A stretch of 22,168 bases of DNA. Source: an uncultured Prevotella sp. (lineage in GTDB: Bacteria > Bacteroidota > Bacteroidia > Bacteroidales > Bacteroidaceae). Numbering within the stretch: position 1 is the first letter of the stretch; every line of letters begins with the position of its first letter. The notes beneath the pieces were generated by a model. The model did not search any database and was not told the origin of the DNA. It was given only the letters and a program-made list of their open reading frames with translations. Below are positions 1 through 8,733 of the stretch, piece after piece. The DNA lies in contig URFI01000010.1 of the NCBI GenBank assembly GCA_900547085.1, forward strand, positions 1-22,168. Reading direction: 5' to 3'. The translations under genes were made by a program, and so were the position numbers.

Positions 1-35
1 GGCAAGCGTTTCGTACTTGCCCAGCGATGCCACGC
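1..35. other. Short region downstream of the MFS gene at the window edge
   Basis: These bases lie just past the TAG stop of the minus-strand MFS transporter. GGCAAG (1-6) and CTTGCC (16-21) form a perfect 6-bp inverted repeat around a 9-nt loop, but no T-run follows on either strand, so it is a poor terminator. The minus strand is also open from a GTG at 33-31 to the edge, which could be the first codons of another gene. The region is too short to decide between these. Confidence 0.2.
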
Positions 36-1451
36 CTACTTTTGGATGTTTGGTTCTTCCAATCCATAGCCTTTCTTCTTGTCAAGGGCTTTCAACAGGA
101 ATCCCAGGAAAAGCGCAATCACGCCCAAGGAGGCGAATACCAACATAGGTACGGTGTAGTTGTACTTCAATGGGTCGGTAACACCAGGGTTGGATGAACG
201 CAACACAGAACCAATGATCATTGGGAAGGCGTAAAGACCGATGTTCTGAATCCAGAAAATCAATGCGTATGCCGAACCAATGAGTTTGTCATCAATCAGC
301 TTTGGAACAGAAGGCCATAGCGCAGCCGGAACCAATGAGAACGAAATGCCTAACAAGATGATGGCGGCATAGGTAATGATGACGCTTTGTGTTGCTGGTA
401 CAACGAACGCAAACACAAGGTGACATACCACCATGAGCAACGCGCCTAAGATGAGCATGGACGCTCCTTTACCTTTGCGATCGAGGAAATTGCCCAAGAA
501 AGGAGTGACGGCAGCGGCACCTAATGGGAATACGAAGAACACCATACCTGCTTGTTCGGCCGTAAAGTTTAGGTTGCATTGCAACATGTTGATGGCGTAT
601 TTTTGGAAAGGGAAGATGGCTGAATAGTAAAGTACGCAGAGTAGCGCCACAATCCAGAACATTTTCAGTGATAATATCTTTCCAATGTCCGACACTTTGA
701 ATGGATCATCTTTATCTTCTTCCACGCCTTGTGCATCCAACTTCTTGTCCATGAAACCATAAACAATAAAGCATATCAAACCAATAATCAACAGAAGAAG
801 TTCGTAAGCAACTGGCCGTGAAACGTCTATTGGATGGATAGAGGCGATGGCTGGCGAAGCAATGACTACCACGGCGACACCCACACGGGCAATAGCCATT
901 TCGATGCCCATGGCCAACGCCATTTCTTTACCCTTAAACCACTTCACAATACCACGCGAAACCGTGATACCAGCCATTTCGGCACCACAACCGAAAATCA
1001 TGAATCCGATGGCTGATAGTTTGGCTGAGGCTGGCATGCCATCATAAAATGGTGTAACATTCCAGGCCGAGAGGGGTAGGTTCAAATTGTTATCAAACCA
1101 TACTTTCAGACTGCTTGCTTCGAAACCTTCTGTCAGTGCGTAATAGTTGATGGAAGCACCAACTACCATGACGGCGCCTGAAAGGATGGCTGTGAAGCGC
1201 ACTCCCATTTTATCCAGGATGATACCTGCGAAAATTAGGAAGAATACAAATACGTTCAGAAATGGTTCAGAACCCGCAAAACGGCCGTAGGCTATAGGAT
1301 CCCAGCCGTGTTGTGTCTGTAAAAATTCTTGTAAAGGCGACAGAATGTCAACGAAGATGTAGGCAAAGAACATTGCCGATGCCAGTAATACCAGAGCTGT
1401 CCAGCGCCATGCTGGAGAGTCGCTCAGTTTCTTTTGAAATGTTTCAACCAT
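36..1451 (-). CDS. MFS transporter, 12-TM major facilitator family
   Basis: The 471-residue product is an inner-membrane secondary transporter of the major facilitator superfamily. Hydrophobic segments run along its whole length in two halves. A long polar loop (about residues 237-258, rich in D, E and K) lies between them, and an extracytoplasmic loop with an FxxNLNLP stretch follows the third helix. The GxxxDKMG sequence after TM2 and the matching GNFLDRKGKG in the second half fit the MFS loop 2-3 signature. The N-terminus (SPAWRW, then a helix with AYIFVDILSPLQ) recalls a Bacteroidetes branch related to MFSD1-like carriers. That resemblance is from memory and the substrate is unknown. The gene is last in the minus-strand run after the S9 peptidase, 65 nt downstream. 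No TAnnTTTG promoter was seen in that gap, so co-transcription with the peptidase is likely. A peptide or amino-acid substrate would suit this position but is inference. Confidence 0.85.
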   Translation of the reverse strand: MVETFQKKLSDSPAWRWTALVLLASAMFFAYIFVDILSPLQEFLQTQHGWDPIAYGRFAGSEPFLNVFVFFLIFAGIILDKMGVRFTAILSGAVMVVGASINYYALTEGFEASSLKVWFDNNLNLPLSAWNVTPFYDGMPASAKLSAIGFMIFGCGAEMAGITVSRGIVKWFKGKEMALAMGIEMAIARVGVAVVVIASPAIASIHPIDVSRPVAYELLLLIIGLICFIVYGFMDKKLDAQGVEEDKDDPFKVSDIGKILSLKMFWIVALLCVLYYSAIFPFQKYAINMLQCNLNFTAEQAGMVFFVFPLGAAAVTPFLGNFLDRKGKGASMLILGALLMVVCHLVFAFVVPATQSVIITYAAIILLGISFSLVPAALWPSVPKLIDDKLIGSAYALIFWIQNIGLYAFPMIIGSVLRSSNPGVTDPLKYNYTVPMLVFASLGVIALFLGFLLKALDKKKGYGLEEPNIQK

Positions 1452-1516
1452 TATCGTGAGTTTTTAAGTTATTGAGTTTTAAAGTTTTTTTTAGTTGACG
1501 GGTTGGCACAAGGGCA
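1452..1516. repeat. Intergenic spacer with two imperfect 16-bp direct repeats
   Basis: Two adjacent units, 1458-1473 and 1474-1489, both begin GAGTTTT and match at 14 of 16 bases. The stretch 1465-1479 also matches the 15-bp core of the tandem repeat after mazG (AAAGTCATTGAGTTT) at 13 of 15 bases. The spacer is very AT-rich, so chance similarity is possible. No promoter was recognised in it. Confidence 0.4.
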
Positions 1517-3683
1517 TTATTTCTTCAGCCAGCGGTCTAACCAGTTGAAGAATGTACGCTGCCAAAGAATGCCGTTTTGCGGTTTCAGCACCCAGTGGTT
1601 CTCATCGGGGAAGATGAGTAGTTCGGCTGGAATGCCGCGCAAACGGGCAGCATTGAAGGCTCCCATGCTGATTGGCGTTGATACGATAGTCCTTTTCACC
1701 ATGAATGCAGAGGATAGGTGTGTCCCATTTGTCAACAAACTGATGTGGACTGTTTTGGTATGTGCGCTTTGCATTGGCTGTTTGGTCTTTGTTCCAATAA
1801 GCATCTTCGTATTCCCAGTTAGAGAACCAGGCCTCTTCGGTGTCAGTATACATGCTCTCAAGGTTGAATGCGCCATCGTGAGAGATGAAACATTTGAATC
1901 GCTTGTCATGATGACTGGCAAGATAATAAACTGAGAATCCACCGAAAGAGGCACCAACAGCTCCCAATCGGTCTTTGTCCACGTATGGAAGATTGTTTGC
2001 TGCGTCGTCGATGGCTGATAGGTAATCGTTCATGCATTGACCTGTCCAATCTCCTGAAATCTCTTCGTTCCATGCCGAACCGAAGCCCGGAAGGCCACGA
2101 CGGTTGGGCGCAACAACGATATATCCGTGTGCTGCCATGATTTGTAAGTTCCATCTATAGCTCCAGAACTGACTGACTGGGCTTTGCGGACCACCTTCAC
2201 AGAATAGCAGAGTAGGGTATTTCTTGTTGGCATCGAAGTGTGGAGGAAGAACAATCCAGCTGAGCATGTCCTTGCCATCTGTCGTTTTTGTCCAACGCTC
2301 TTCAACTTTTCCAATGGCTAATTGATCAAAGATATGTTTGTTTTCATCTGTTATTTGTGTCACTTGTGAACGCTTCTCCTTTTTTGAAGGAGTGAGAACG
2401 AACAAATCATCTGGATGTGACAACGAGTGACGCGTAACGAGTAGCTGTCCCTTACGGCCCAACAGCTGCAAGCTACCATAGTCGTATTGTCCGTCAGTGA
2501 GTTGTTTGATTTGTCCTTTCAGGTTGGTTTGATAGACATGCGTCTTGCCATGCCATACGCCAATGAAGTAAAAGGTGTTGTTGTCATTGCCCCAGCAATA
2601 TGCGTCAACATTGCTGTCAAACTGTTCTGTGACATAGTTTTTCGTTCCATCCGCCAGGGTATAGACGCACAAGCGGTTGCGGTCGCTCTCATAACCATTG
2701 CGTGGCATGCTCTGCCAAGCAATGTATTTGCCGTTTGAAGAGAACTGAGGATTGGTGTCGTAACCTACATTCATGTCGCCCGGTTGATGATTCACCGATT
2801 GATTCTTCATCGATTTTGTGGCATCGATGGCAGGTTCTTTGTAGCCAGATGGCTTGCAAAGGTTTTTGGTTTTGCGTGTTGCAACATCATATAAGTAGAT
2901 GTCCGTATCGGTGGAAATGGCGTATTGCACGCCTTCTTTCTTACGGCAAGTGTAAGCAATGGACTTAGAATCAGGACTCCAAGCAAGCTGTTCGGTCCCT
3001 CCGAAGGGTGCGGTTGGGCACTCGAAAGGCTCGCCTTGTAGAATATCTACGCCTTCATTGATGCTTGAACCGTCAAAGTCTGCCACGAAGGGGTGCGCGA
3101 TTGTTTCAACATAGTGGTCCCAATGGCGGTAGTTCATGTCAGTAGCAAGTCGTCCTGTAGCCAGTGGTAGGTCAGCTGGATTGGCTTGGATGGTGCCATG
3201 ATAGGGAAGTGACTTGATGAGGATGACTTTTCTTTCTTCTGGTGAAAACTTGAATCCCTCAATGTACACGCTGCTGTTTGTGAGTTGTTTTCGGTCACTT
3301 CCGTCGGCATTCATTGACCAAAGCTGGCCTCCTGTGAGGAAAGCGATTCGTCGTCCCTGCTCAATCCATGCGCCATCTGTCTCGCTTTGCTGTCCTGTTG
3401 TGAGCTGACGTTTGTTTTTTCCGTCTGCGTCCATAACGAACAGCATCTGCTGACTTTTGTTTTGTTTCACACTGTAGTAGCCTACTTGGTAGACAACTTG
3501 TTTACCGTCTGGTGAAGCTGTGGCACCACCAATGCGTCCCATGGCCCATAAGGCTTCTGGTGTCATGAGGTCACTGCCCACTTTGAATGTTGCGTTTTGA
3601 TCTTTCACGGTGTTCTGTGCATTTGCAAAACTGCCGCCAAAGATGAGGGCGACAGTTGCTAAAAAGAGTGTTGTTTTTTTCAT
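1517..3683 (-). pseudogene. S9 family (prolyl oligopeptidase/dipeptidyl peptidase-like) peptidase, frameshifted just before the catalytic His
   Basis: This is an exported serine peptidase. A signal peptide ends near residue 22 (ANA-Q). A beta-propeller-like region follows with repeated PDGK/SPDSK blades, then the alpha/beta-hydrolase domain. The nucleophile Ser is in GASFGG (about residue 579) and the acid Asp in HGEKDY (about 665). The first frame runs to a stop at 1602 (693 aa), but after NANQ (residue 672) it turns to non-family sequence. The proper C-terminus, with FNAARLRGIPAELL and the catalytic His in DENHW, lies in another frame and ends at 1517. The break is at 1667, where CAG-C-ATG is read. 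The family normally has NQGM here, so loss of two bases from a Gly codon would explain it. Repaired length would be about 721-722 aa, normal for the family. It follows yidC by 5 nt. The family removes short peptides, often dipeptides, from oligopeptides in the periplasm. A real mutation and a sequencing error cannot be separated from one sequence. Confidence 0.85.
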
Positions 3684-3688
3684 CTCTA

Positions 3689-5584
3689 TTATAGTTTACG
3701 TTTTTTTCTTTCGAGTTCTTCTCTTTTGCGTTGCATGGCTTGCTGTTGTTCCTGCATGGCTTGCAAACGAGCTGCCATGCCACTTAGCTTCTTCGGGTTT
3801 GCTTTGTTCTCTTCATATCTTGCTTCGAGAATCTTGAGCAGCTTCTCATCGTTGGTCGTCTTACGCAAGGTCCACATGATGGCTGCACTGAAGAACAGTG
3901 AAACAAAGTAATAGAAGTTAAGACCTGCTGAATAGTCGTTGAACATGAAGAAGAACATCACCGGCATGAGATACATCATCCATTGCATCATCTTCATTTG
4001 TTCAGCTTGCTGTCCCACCATCTGATCGCGCTGCTGACGCATGGTCATCCAGCTATAGAGCACGTTGGCCACACAGAAAAGAATACAGGTAAGTGACAGG
4101 TGGTCACCAATGAGCCAAATGTTTCTGTTCCATTCAATCACTGGATCGTATGTACTCAAGTCGTTAATCCAAAGGAAACTTTCACCACGTAGTTGAATAG
4201 CGTTTGGCACAAAGTTGAACATGGCAATCCAGATAGGCATCTGAATGAGCATCGGCAGACAGCCCGAAAGTGGACTCACGCCATACTTGGAATATTCTGC
4301 CATCATGGCTTGCTGCTTCTGCATCTGGTCTTCAGGCTTATTGTATTGTGCCGTTGCAGCGTCAAGTTTTGGTTTTAAGACACGCATCTTGGCCGAACTC
4401 ATGTAGCTCTTCTTAACCATTGGGAAGGTAATGACCTTTAATAATAAGGTGATTAAGATGAGTACTACGCCCATGGGGAACCATTTGGACAGCCAATCGA
4501 ATACATAGATGGTAAACCAACGGTTGATAATGCGGAACAATGGCCAGCCAAGATATACCAATCTTTGTAATTCGAGGTCTTTATTAAAAGTACTCTGTTG
4601 CTCAACTCGGTTGAGTAAACGGAAATCGTTTGGGCCGAAATAGAATTCAAATTCAGATGGTGTTTGCCCAGTAGGGTCAAAGAATGTCTTCAATTTCGCT
4701 TCATATTCTTTCAAGAAGCCACTGCCTTTCTGTTGTGGAATGCTGGTTAACAAGGCACCAGTATTAAAGTCGTGCTTGGCAATCATCACAGCTGAGAAGA
4801 ACTGGTTCTTGAAAGCAACCCAGTCAATCTTCTTGTCGATTTGCTCATCTACTTTCTCTGAAGTTTCACTGAGCTTGTCTGTGCCACCATCTTCCTCATG
4901 ATAAGTAAGGGTTGAATAGCGATTTTCAAACGTAAAACCTTTCTCCTGCTGTCTGCATTTGTCTTTCCAGTTCACGTTCATGACTTTCGTATCTGGCGCA
5001 AAAAGACCGTTCATGCCCTTCACTTGCATGGACATGTGCAGGAGATAGTTTGGTCCCAATCGATAGGTAAGCACCATAGACTTTCCCTGACCCGCATTGG
5101 CGGTGAGCGTAACGGTTGAGTCTGTTTGTGCCGAAGGTTGGAAAAAGAGGTCTTGTGTGGCAATGTTGGTGTCTTTGGTGGATAGGGTGAAGTTCAACTG
5201 ATGAACATTTTCATCCAGCAACGTTACATCCTTATTTCCTTCTTTGTCCTTGAATCCCTTAATAATAGCTTTGGTGACTGTTCCTCCTTTGGTATTCAAA
5301 GTAAGTTGCAGTTTCTCGTTTTTCAAAACAATCTCCTGTGCTTCACCTTGCAAGGCTTCATGGAAAAGAGCCGTGGTGTCAGCTTCTTGCTTAGCTTTCT
5401 GTTCAGCCAAATGTTTGGCTTCCGCATTCTTTTTGTTGGTTTCTGCCTTTTGCTTCATGACCGCAGCAATGGAGTCTTGGCGCATCATTTCTGCCTTTTG
5501 TTCGGAAGAGGGTTGCGACCACCAGCTGAACCCAATCAGCAGCAGACCCATCAGCACGAGTCCGGTAATAGTATTTTTATCCAT
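3689..5584 (-). CDS. yidC: Membrane protein insertase YidC
   Basis: The 631-residue product inserts and folds inner-membrane proteins, alone or with SecYEG. The N-terminal helix (about residues 7-22) is followed by a charged stretch rich in Ala, Lys and Glu, then the large periplasmic beta-sandwich domain typical of Gram-negative YidC (about 75-345). The conserved core helices follow, including the region around FPMVKKSYMSSAKMRVLKPK, the SPLSGCLPMLIQMPIW-like segment and the last pair near PVMFFFMFNDYSAGLNFYY. The C-terminal tail is strongly basic and Gln-rich (QEQQQAMQRKREELERKKRKL-like), as in family members that contact the ribosome. Length is normal for Bacteroidetes. The start is 7 nt after the pyrG stop and the S9 peptidase starts 5 nt after the yidC stop, so the three genes are very likely one transcript. 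Confidence 0.97.
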   Translation of the reverse strand: MDKNTITGLVLMGLLLIGFSWWSQPSSEQKAEMMRQDSIAAVMKQKAETNKKNAEAKHLAEQKAKQEADTTALFHEALQGEAQEIVLKNEKLQLTLNTKGGTVTKAIIKGFKDKEGNKDVTLLDENVHQLNFTLSTKDTNIATQDLFFQPSAQTDSTVTLTANAGQGKSMVLTYRLGPNYLLHMSMQVKGMNGLFAPDTKVMNVNWKDKCRQQEKGFTFENRYSTLTYHEEDGGTDKLSETSEKVDEQIDKKIDWVAFKNQFFSAVMIAKHDFNTGALLTSIPQQKGSGFLKEYEAKLKTFFDPTGQTPSEFEFYFGPNDFRLLNRVEQQSTFNKDLELQRLVYLGWPLFRIINRWFTIYVFDWLSKWFPMGVVLILITLLLKVITFPMVKKSYMSSAKMRVLKPKLDAATAQYNKPEDQMQKQQAMMAEYSKYGVSPLSGCLPMLIQMPIWIAMFNFVPNAIQLRGESFLWINDLSTYDPVIEWNRNIWLIGDHLSLTCILFCVANVLYSWMTMRQQRDQMVGQQAEQMKMMQWMMYLMPVMFFFMFNDYSAGLNFYYFVSLFFSAAIMWTLRKTTNDEKLLKILEARYEENKANPKKLSGMAARLQAMQEQQQAMQRKREELERKKRKL

Positions 5585-5591
5585 TTCTTGA

Positions 5592-7199
5592 TTATTTCTT
5601 CTGTTTTTGAATAGCCGTCTTGATGAAATCGACGAACAATGGGTGTGGTTTGAGTACCGTACTCTGATACTCTGGGTGGAACTGTGTACCGATGTACCAC
5701 TTTAAACCAGGTATTTCTACCACTTCAACGAGGTTACTTTCAGGGTTCTTTCCTACGCACATCATGCCCGCCTTCTCGTATTCTTTGAGGAAAGCGGTGT
5801 TGAACTCGAAACGGTGACGGTGACGTTCTTGTATGAATTCCTGTCGGTAGATGTTGAACACGCGTGAATCTTGTTTCAGTTGACATTCGTAAGCCCCCAG
5901 ACGCATTGTGCCTCCCATGTTGGTAATGTTCTTCTGTTCCTCCATGATGTCTATGACATTATGCTCGGTCTTTCCGTCCATTTCTCTACTGTTGGCATCA
6001 GGATAACCCAGTACATTGCGTGCAAATTCTATCACCATCATCTGCATACCCAGACAAATGCCAAAGGTAGGAATGTCGTGTGTGCGTGTATAATGAGCCA
6101 CAACCAGCTTACCTTCTATGCCGCGCTGCCCGAATCCAGGACAGATTACAATGCCATCTTGCCCTTTCAACATTTCTGCGACGTTATCTTCAGTAATCTT
6201 TTCCGAGTTGATAAACGTCAATACAGTCTTGTGGTCGTTATAGGTGCCAGCCTGTGAAAGGCTCTCTCGAATACTCTTATAAGCATCTTGAAGGTCGTAC
6301 TTGCCAACCAAGCCGATGTGAACCTCTTCCTTCGCTCTGTTTCTTCGCTCCAAGAAATTCTTCCATGGACCCAGGGTTGGCGTTTCTTTTACTTCCAATC
6401 CCATCTTTTTAAGAATGGCTACGTCCAGACCTTGGTTCTGCATGTTCACTGGAACTTCGTAGATACTTGGTAAATCCTCGCTCTGAATCACACAATCAAA
6501 ATCGACATTGCAGAACGAAGCCACCTTGTGTAAAACATCATCTTTCAAGTGTTTCTCTGTGCGCAATACCAGTACGTCGGGTTGTATACCAATGCTTTGC
6601 AGTTCCTTCACGCTGTGCTGTGTCGGTTTGGTCTTCAATTCTCCCGCGGCTTTCAAGTAAGGAACGTATGTGAGGTGTACGCTCAAGGCGTTCTTACCCA
6701 ATTCCCATTTTAATTGACGGATGGCTTCCAGGAAGGGTGTTGACTCGATATCGCCCACTGTACCGCCAATCTCTGTGATGACAAAGTCATAATGATACTT
6801 CTGTCCCAACAGCTTTACGTTGCGTTTAATTTCGTCTGTGATGTGCGGAACCACCTGAATGGTCTTGCCCAGGTAATCACCTCGGCGTTCTTTGTCAATC
6901 ACCGCCTTGTAGATGCGACCTGTTGTCAGCGAGTTAGCCTTGGTGGTTTGAATGCCAGTAAAGCGCTCGTAGTGGCCTAAATCCAAATCAGTTTCCATCC
7001 CATCGGTCGTTACATAGCACTCTCCATGTTCGTAAGGGTTGAGTGTACCGGGGTCGATGTTGATGTAAGGATCAAATTTTTGAATGGTAATGTTGTAACC
7101 TCTTGCTTGTAAAAGCTTACCAATAGAAGATGAAATGATACCTTTACCAAGTGATGAAACTACACCACCCGTAACGAATATATACTTTGTTTCAGCCAC
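5592..7199 (-). CDS. pyrG: CTP synthase (glutamine-hydrolysing)
   Basis: PyrG converts UTP to CTP using ATP and glutamine-derived ammonia, the last step of de novo pyrimidine nucleotide synthesis. At 535 aa it has the usual length. The N-terminal synthetase domain opens with the P-loop-like GGVVSSLGKG (residues 11-20). It also holds the conserved DPYINIDPGTLNPYEHGE region and EIGGTVGDIES. The C-terminal class I glutamine amidotransferase domain has the nucleophile Cys382 in FGICLGMQ and the His508/Glu510 pair in GTQFHPEYQS. The ATG at 7199 gives the canonical MAETKYIFVTGG start. It is first in the minus-strand run pyrG-yidC-S9 peptidase and diverges from the DUF3078 gene. A good Bacteroidetes-type promoter lies 44 nt upstream of the start. 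Confidence 0.98.
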   Translation of the reverse strand: MAETKYIFVTGGVVSSLGKGIISSSIGKLLQARGYNITIQKFDPYINIDPGTLNPYEHGECYVTTDGMETDLDLGHYERFTGIQTTKANSLTTGRIYKAVIDKERRGDYLGKTIQVVPHITDEIKRNVKLLGQKYHYDFVITEIGGTVGDIESTPFLEAIRQLKWELGKNALSVHLTYVPYLKAAGELKTKPTQHSVKELQSIGIQPDVLVLRTEKHLKDDVLHKVASFCNVDFDCVIQSEDLPSIYEVPVNMQNQGLDVAILKKMGLEVKETPTLGPWKNFLERRNRAKEEVHIGLVGKYDLQDAYKSIRESLSQAGTYNDHKTVLTFINSEKITEDNVAEMLKGQDGIVICPGFGQRGIEGKLVVAHYTRTHDIPTFGICLGMQMMVIEFARNVLGYPDANSREMDGKTEHNVIDIMEEQKNITNMGGTMRLGAYECQLKQDSRVFNIYRQEFIQERHRHRFEFNTAFLKEYEKAGMMCVGKNPESNLVEVVEIPGLKWYIGTQFHPEYQSTVLKPHPLFVDFIKTAIQKQKK

Positions 7200-7242
7200 G
7201 ATATGATATTTTATTTGTTAAATGTCACAAAAATACAAGTTG

Positions 7243-7273
7243 CAAAGTTAGCATAAAATTGCGAAACAAACAA
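7243..7273 (-). promoter_or_regulatory. Promoter of the pyrG-yidC operon
   Basis: On the minus strand TAACTTTG (7250-7243) matches the Bacteroidetes -7 consensus TAnnTTTG exactly. A TTG lies 20 nt upstream of it, within the normal 19-21 spacing for the -33 element. Transcription would start about 35 nt before the pyrG ATG. Confidence 0.7.
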
Positions 7274-7294
7274 GCAACTGTCATTTTTTATTAT

Positions 7295-7302
7295 TACCTT
7301 TG
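7295..7302 (+). promoter_or_regulatory. -7 promoter element of the DUF3078 gene
   Basis: TACCTTTG fits TAnnTTTG and sits 25 nt before the ATG at 7328. No TTG stands at the expected -33 distance, so this is a half-match. It faces away from the pyrG promoter about 45 bp away. Confidence 0.5.
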
Positions 7303-7327
7303 CAACCATACAAAACAATTCATAAAA

Positions 7328-8635
7328 ATGAAATTTAAAAGCACAGCGTTATTGTTCTTGTCCGCTCTTGCTATGAATGCTTATGGGGAGAGTTTACGTG
7401 GCGTTATACACCATCAAGTGGATACCGTTGCTCCTATCGTAAAAACGTATACAGATTCTCTGAAAAACTATAAGATGCAGCTTGATTCGTTGCAGAAAGT
7501 CAATGCGTCATTGAACAGTTTGCTCAATGACAAGAATGGCAAATACTCGAGATTGTTTTTGCCTATGACGTTTTATCATAACATCAGTCACAATCAGTTC
7601 CGGCTGTCAGAAGACCCAGTGACCAACTCTATGTTCAACGAAACGCTGGAGAGAGTTTTGCTCCGCATTTATCTGAAGCGCCCTGATCTCGTTCGGAATA
7701 CGCAGACACGTCTCGATGCGCAAGGCCAGGTTTCAACAAGTCAAGATGCAACCATCAAGACGAAGACGGCCATCGTAGAAAAAGTGGCCCCTAAACCCAC
7801 CGAAGCTTTACCTGTTCCAGTAGACGTAGTCATCAAAAAGCCTAATTTCTGGAAGTTCTCCGGTGATGGCTATCTTCAATTCCTACAAAACTATGTGTCG
7901 GGCAACTGGTACAAGGCCGGCGAGAGTAACTATTCGATGCTGGGAACTGTGACGCTGAATGCCAATTACAACAACAAACAGAAAGTGAAATGGGACAATA
8001 AGCTGGAGATGAAATTAGGTTTCCAAACCTCCAAGAGTGATACTTTGCACGCGCTTAAAACACATACTGACGATATCAGATACACGAGCAACTTTGGCCT
8101 GCAAGCTACCAAGAGATGGTATTATTCCTTGCAACTTATTGCCAACACCCAGTTCATGCGTGGCTATCGCAATAACGACGAGCGCGTGTACTCCGATTTT
8201 CTCTCTCCGTTGAACGTTGAATTATCCCTGGGTATGCGATACAATGTCGACTGGTTTAAGGGCAAGCTCAGAGGAAATGTCAATATTGCTCCTTTGGCTT
8301 ACCATTATCGTTATGTGGGACGCACCGATTTGGTGAAGATATTTGGTATCGAAGAAGGTAAACATTCTGTAGACGACTATGGTTCGAGTATGAACATTGA
8401 TCTCACCTGGAAGTTCTCTGATATGGTTCAATGGAAAACTCGCTTGTACGGCTACACCTCCTACAAACGTGCCGAAATAGAGTGGGAGAATACGCTCTCG
8501 GTGCAGTTTACCAAGTACCTCTCTACCAACCTGTACGTATATCCACGATTTGACGACAGTCGTAAGCGCGACGATCATCATGGATATTTCATGTACAAGG
8601 AATACCTTTCTGTTGGACTTTCTTATTCTTTCTAA
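7328..8635 (+). CDS. DUF3078 family outer-membrane beta-barrel protein
   Basis: Starting at the ATG at 7328 the product has 435 residues. An upstream in-frame start at 7187 would place the promoter inside the gene and overlap pyrG, so 7328 is preferred. It gives a clean signal peptide ending near residue 20 (AYG-ES). A short heptad-like stretch follows (about 38-60, with DSLKNYKMQLDSLQKV), and then a region with Pro and Lys. From about residue 175 the sequence matches DUF3078: FWKFSGDGYLQFLQNYVSGN, WYKAGESN, then alternating aromatic and polar strands with WDNKLEMKLG and a terminal strand ending in YSF. This is how outer-membrane barrels end. Function is unknown in the family. The gene stands alone between the divergent pyrG operon and the convergent peptidase gene. 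Confidence 0.85.
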   Translation: MKFKSTALLFLSALAMNAYGESLRGVIHHQVDTVAPIVKTYTDSLKNYKMQLDSLQKVNASLNSLLNDKNGKYSRLFLPMTFYHNISHNQFRLSEDPVTNSMFNETLERVLLRIYLKRPDLVRNTQTRLDAQGQVSTSQDATIKTKTAIVEKVAPKPTEALPVPVDVVIKKPNFWKFSGDGYLQFLQNYVSGNWYKAGESNYSMLGTVTLNANYNNKQKVKWDNKLEMKLGFQTSKSDTLHALKTHTDDIRYTSNFGLQATKRWYYSLQLIANTQFMRGYRNNDERVYSDFLSPLNVELSLGMRYNVDWFKGKLRGNVNIAPLAYHYRYVGRTDLVKIFGIEEGKHSVDDYGSSMNIDLTWKFSDMVQWKTRLYGYTSYKRAEIEWENTLSVQFTKYLSTNLYVYPRFDDSRKRDDHHGYFMYKEYLSVGLSYSF

Positions 8636-8645
8636 TTCGAAAGAA
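8626..8645. terminator. Hairpin over the stop codon of the DUF3078 gene
   Basis: TTCTTTC (8626-8632) and GAAAGAA (8639-8645) form a perfect 7-bp stem with a 6-nt loop that includes the TAA stop. It is AT-rich and has no clear T-run, so its role in ending transcription is uncertain. Confidence 0.3.
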
Positions 8646-8685
8646 TTCTCAACCGCACGGGTTAGCGCTTTTCAGTTGATTTCAG

Positions 8686-8706
8686 AGCTTTCGCAAAAGC
8701 GAAGCT
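8686..8706. terminator. Hairpin between convergent genes
   Basis: AGCTTTCGC (8686-8694), an AAAA loop and GCGAAGCT (8699-8706) form an 8-bp stem with one bulged T. It lies between two convergent genes, where a shared bidirectional terminator would be expected. There is no T-run on either side. The remaining bases of the 98-nt spacer show nothing else. Confidence 0.35.
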
Positions 8707-8733
8707 GTTCTTGAGAAGACGTAAGGCGATAAC

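Noticed and set aside
7187..7327. Longer form of the DUF3078 protein starting within pyrG
   Set aside because: It would overlap the start of pyrG and its promoter and bury the signal peptide behind 47 residues. The ATG at 7328 gives a normal signal peptide.
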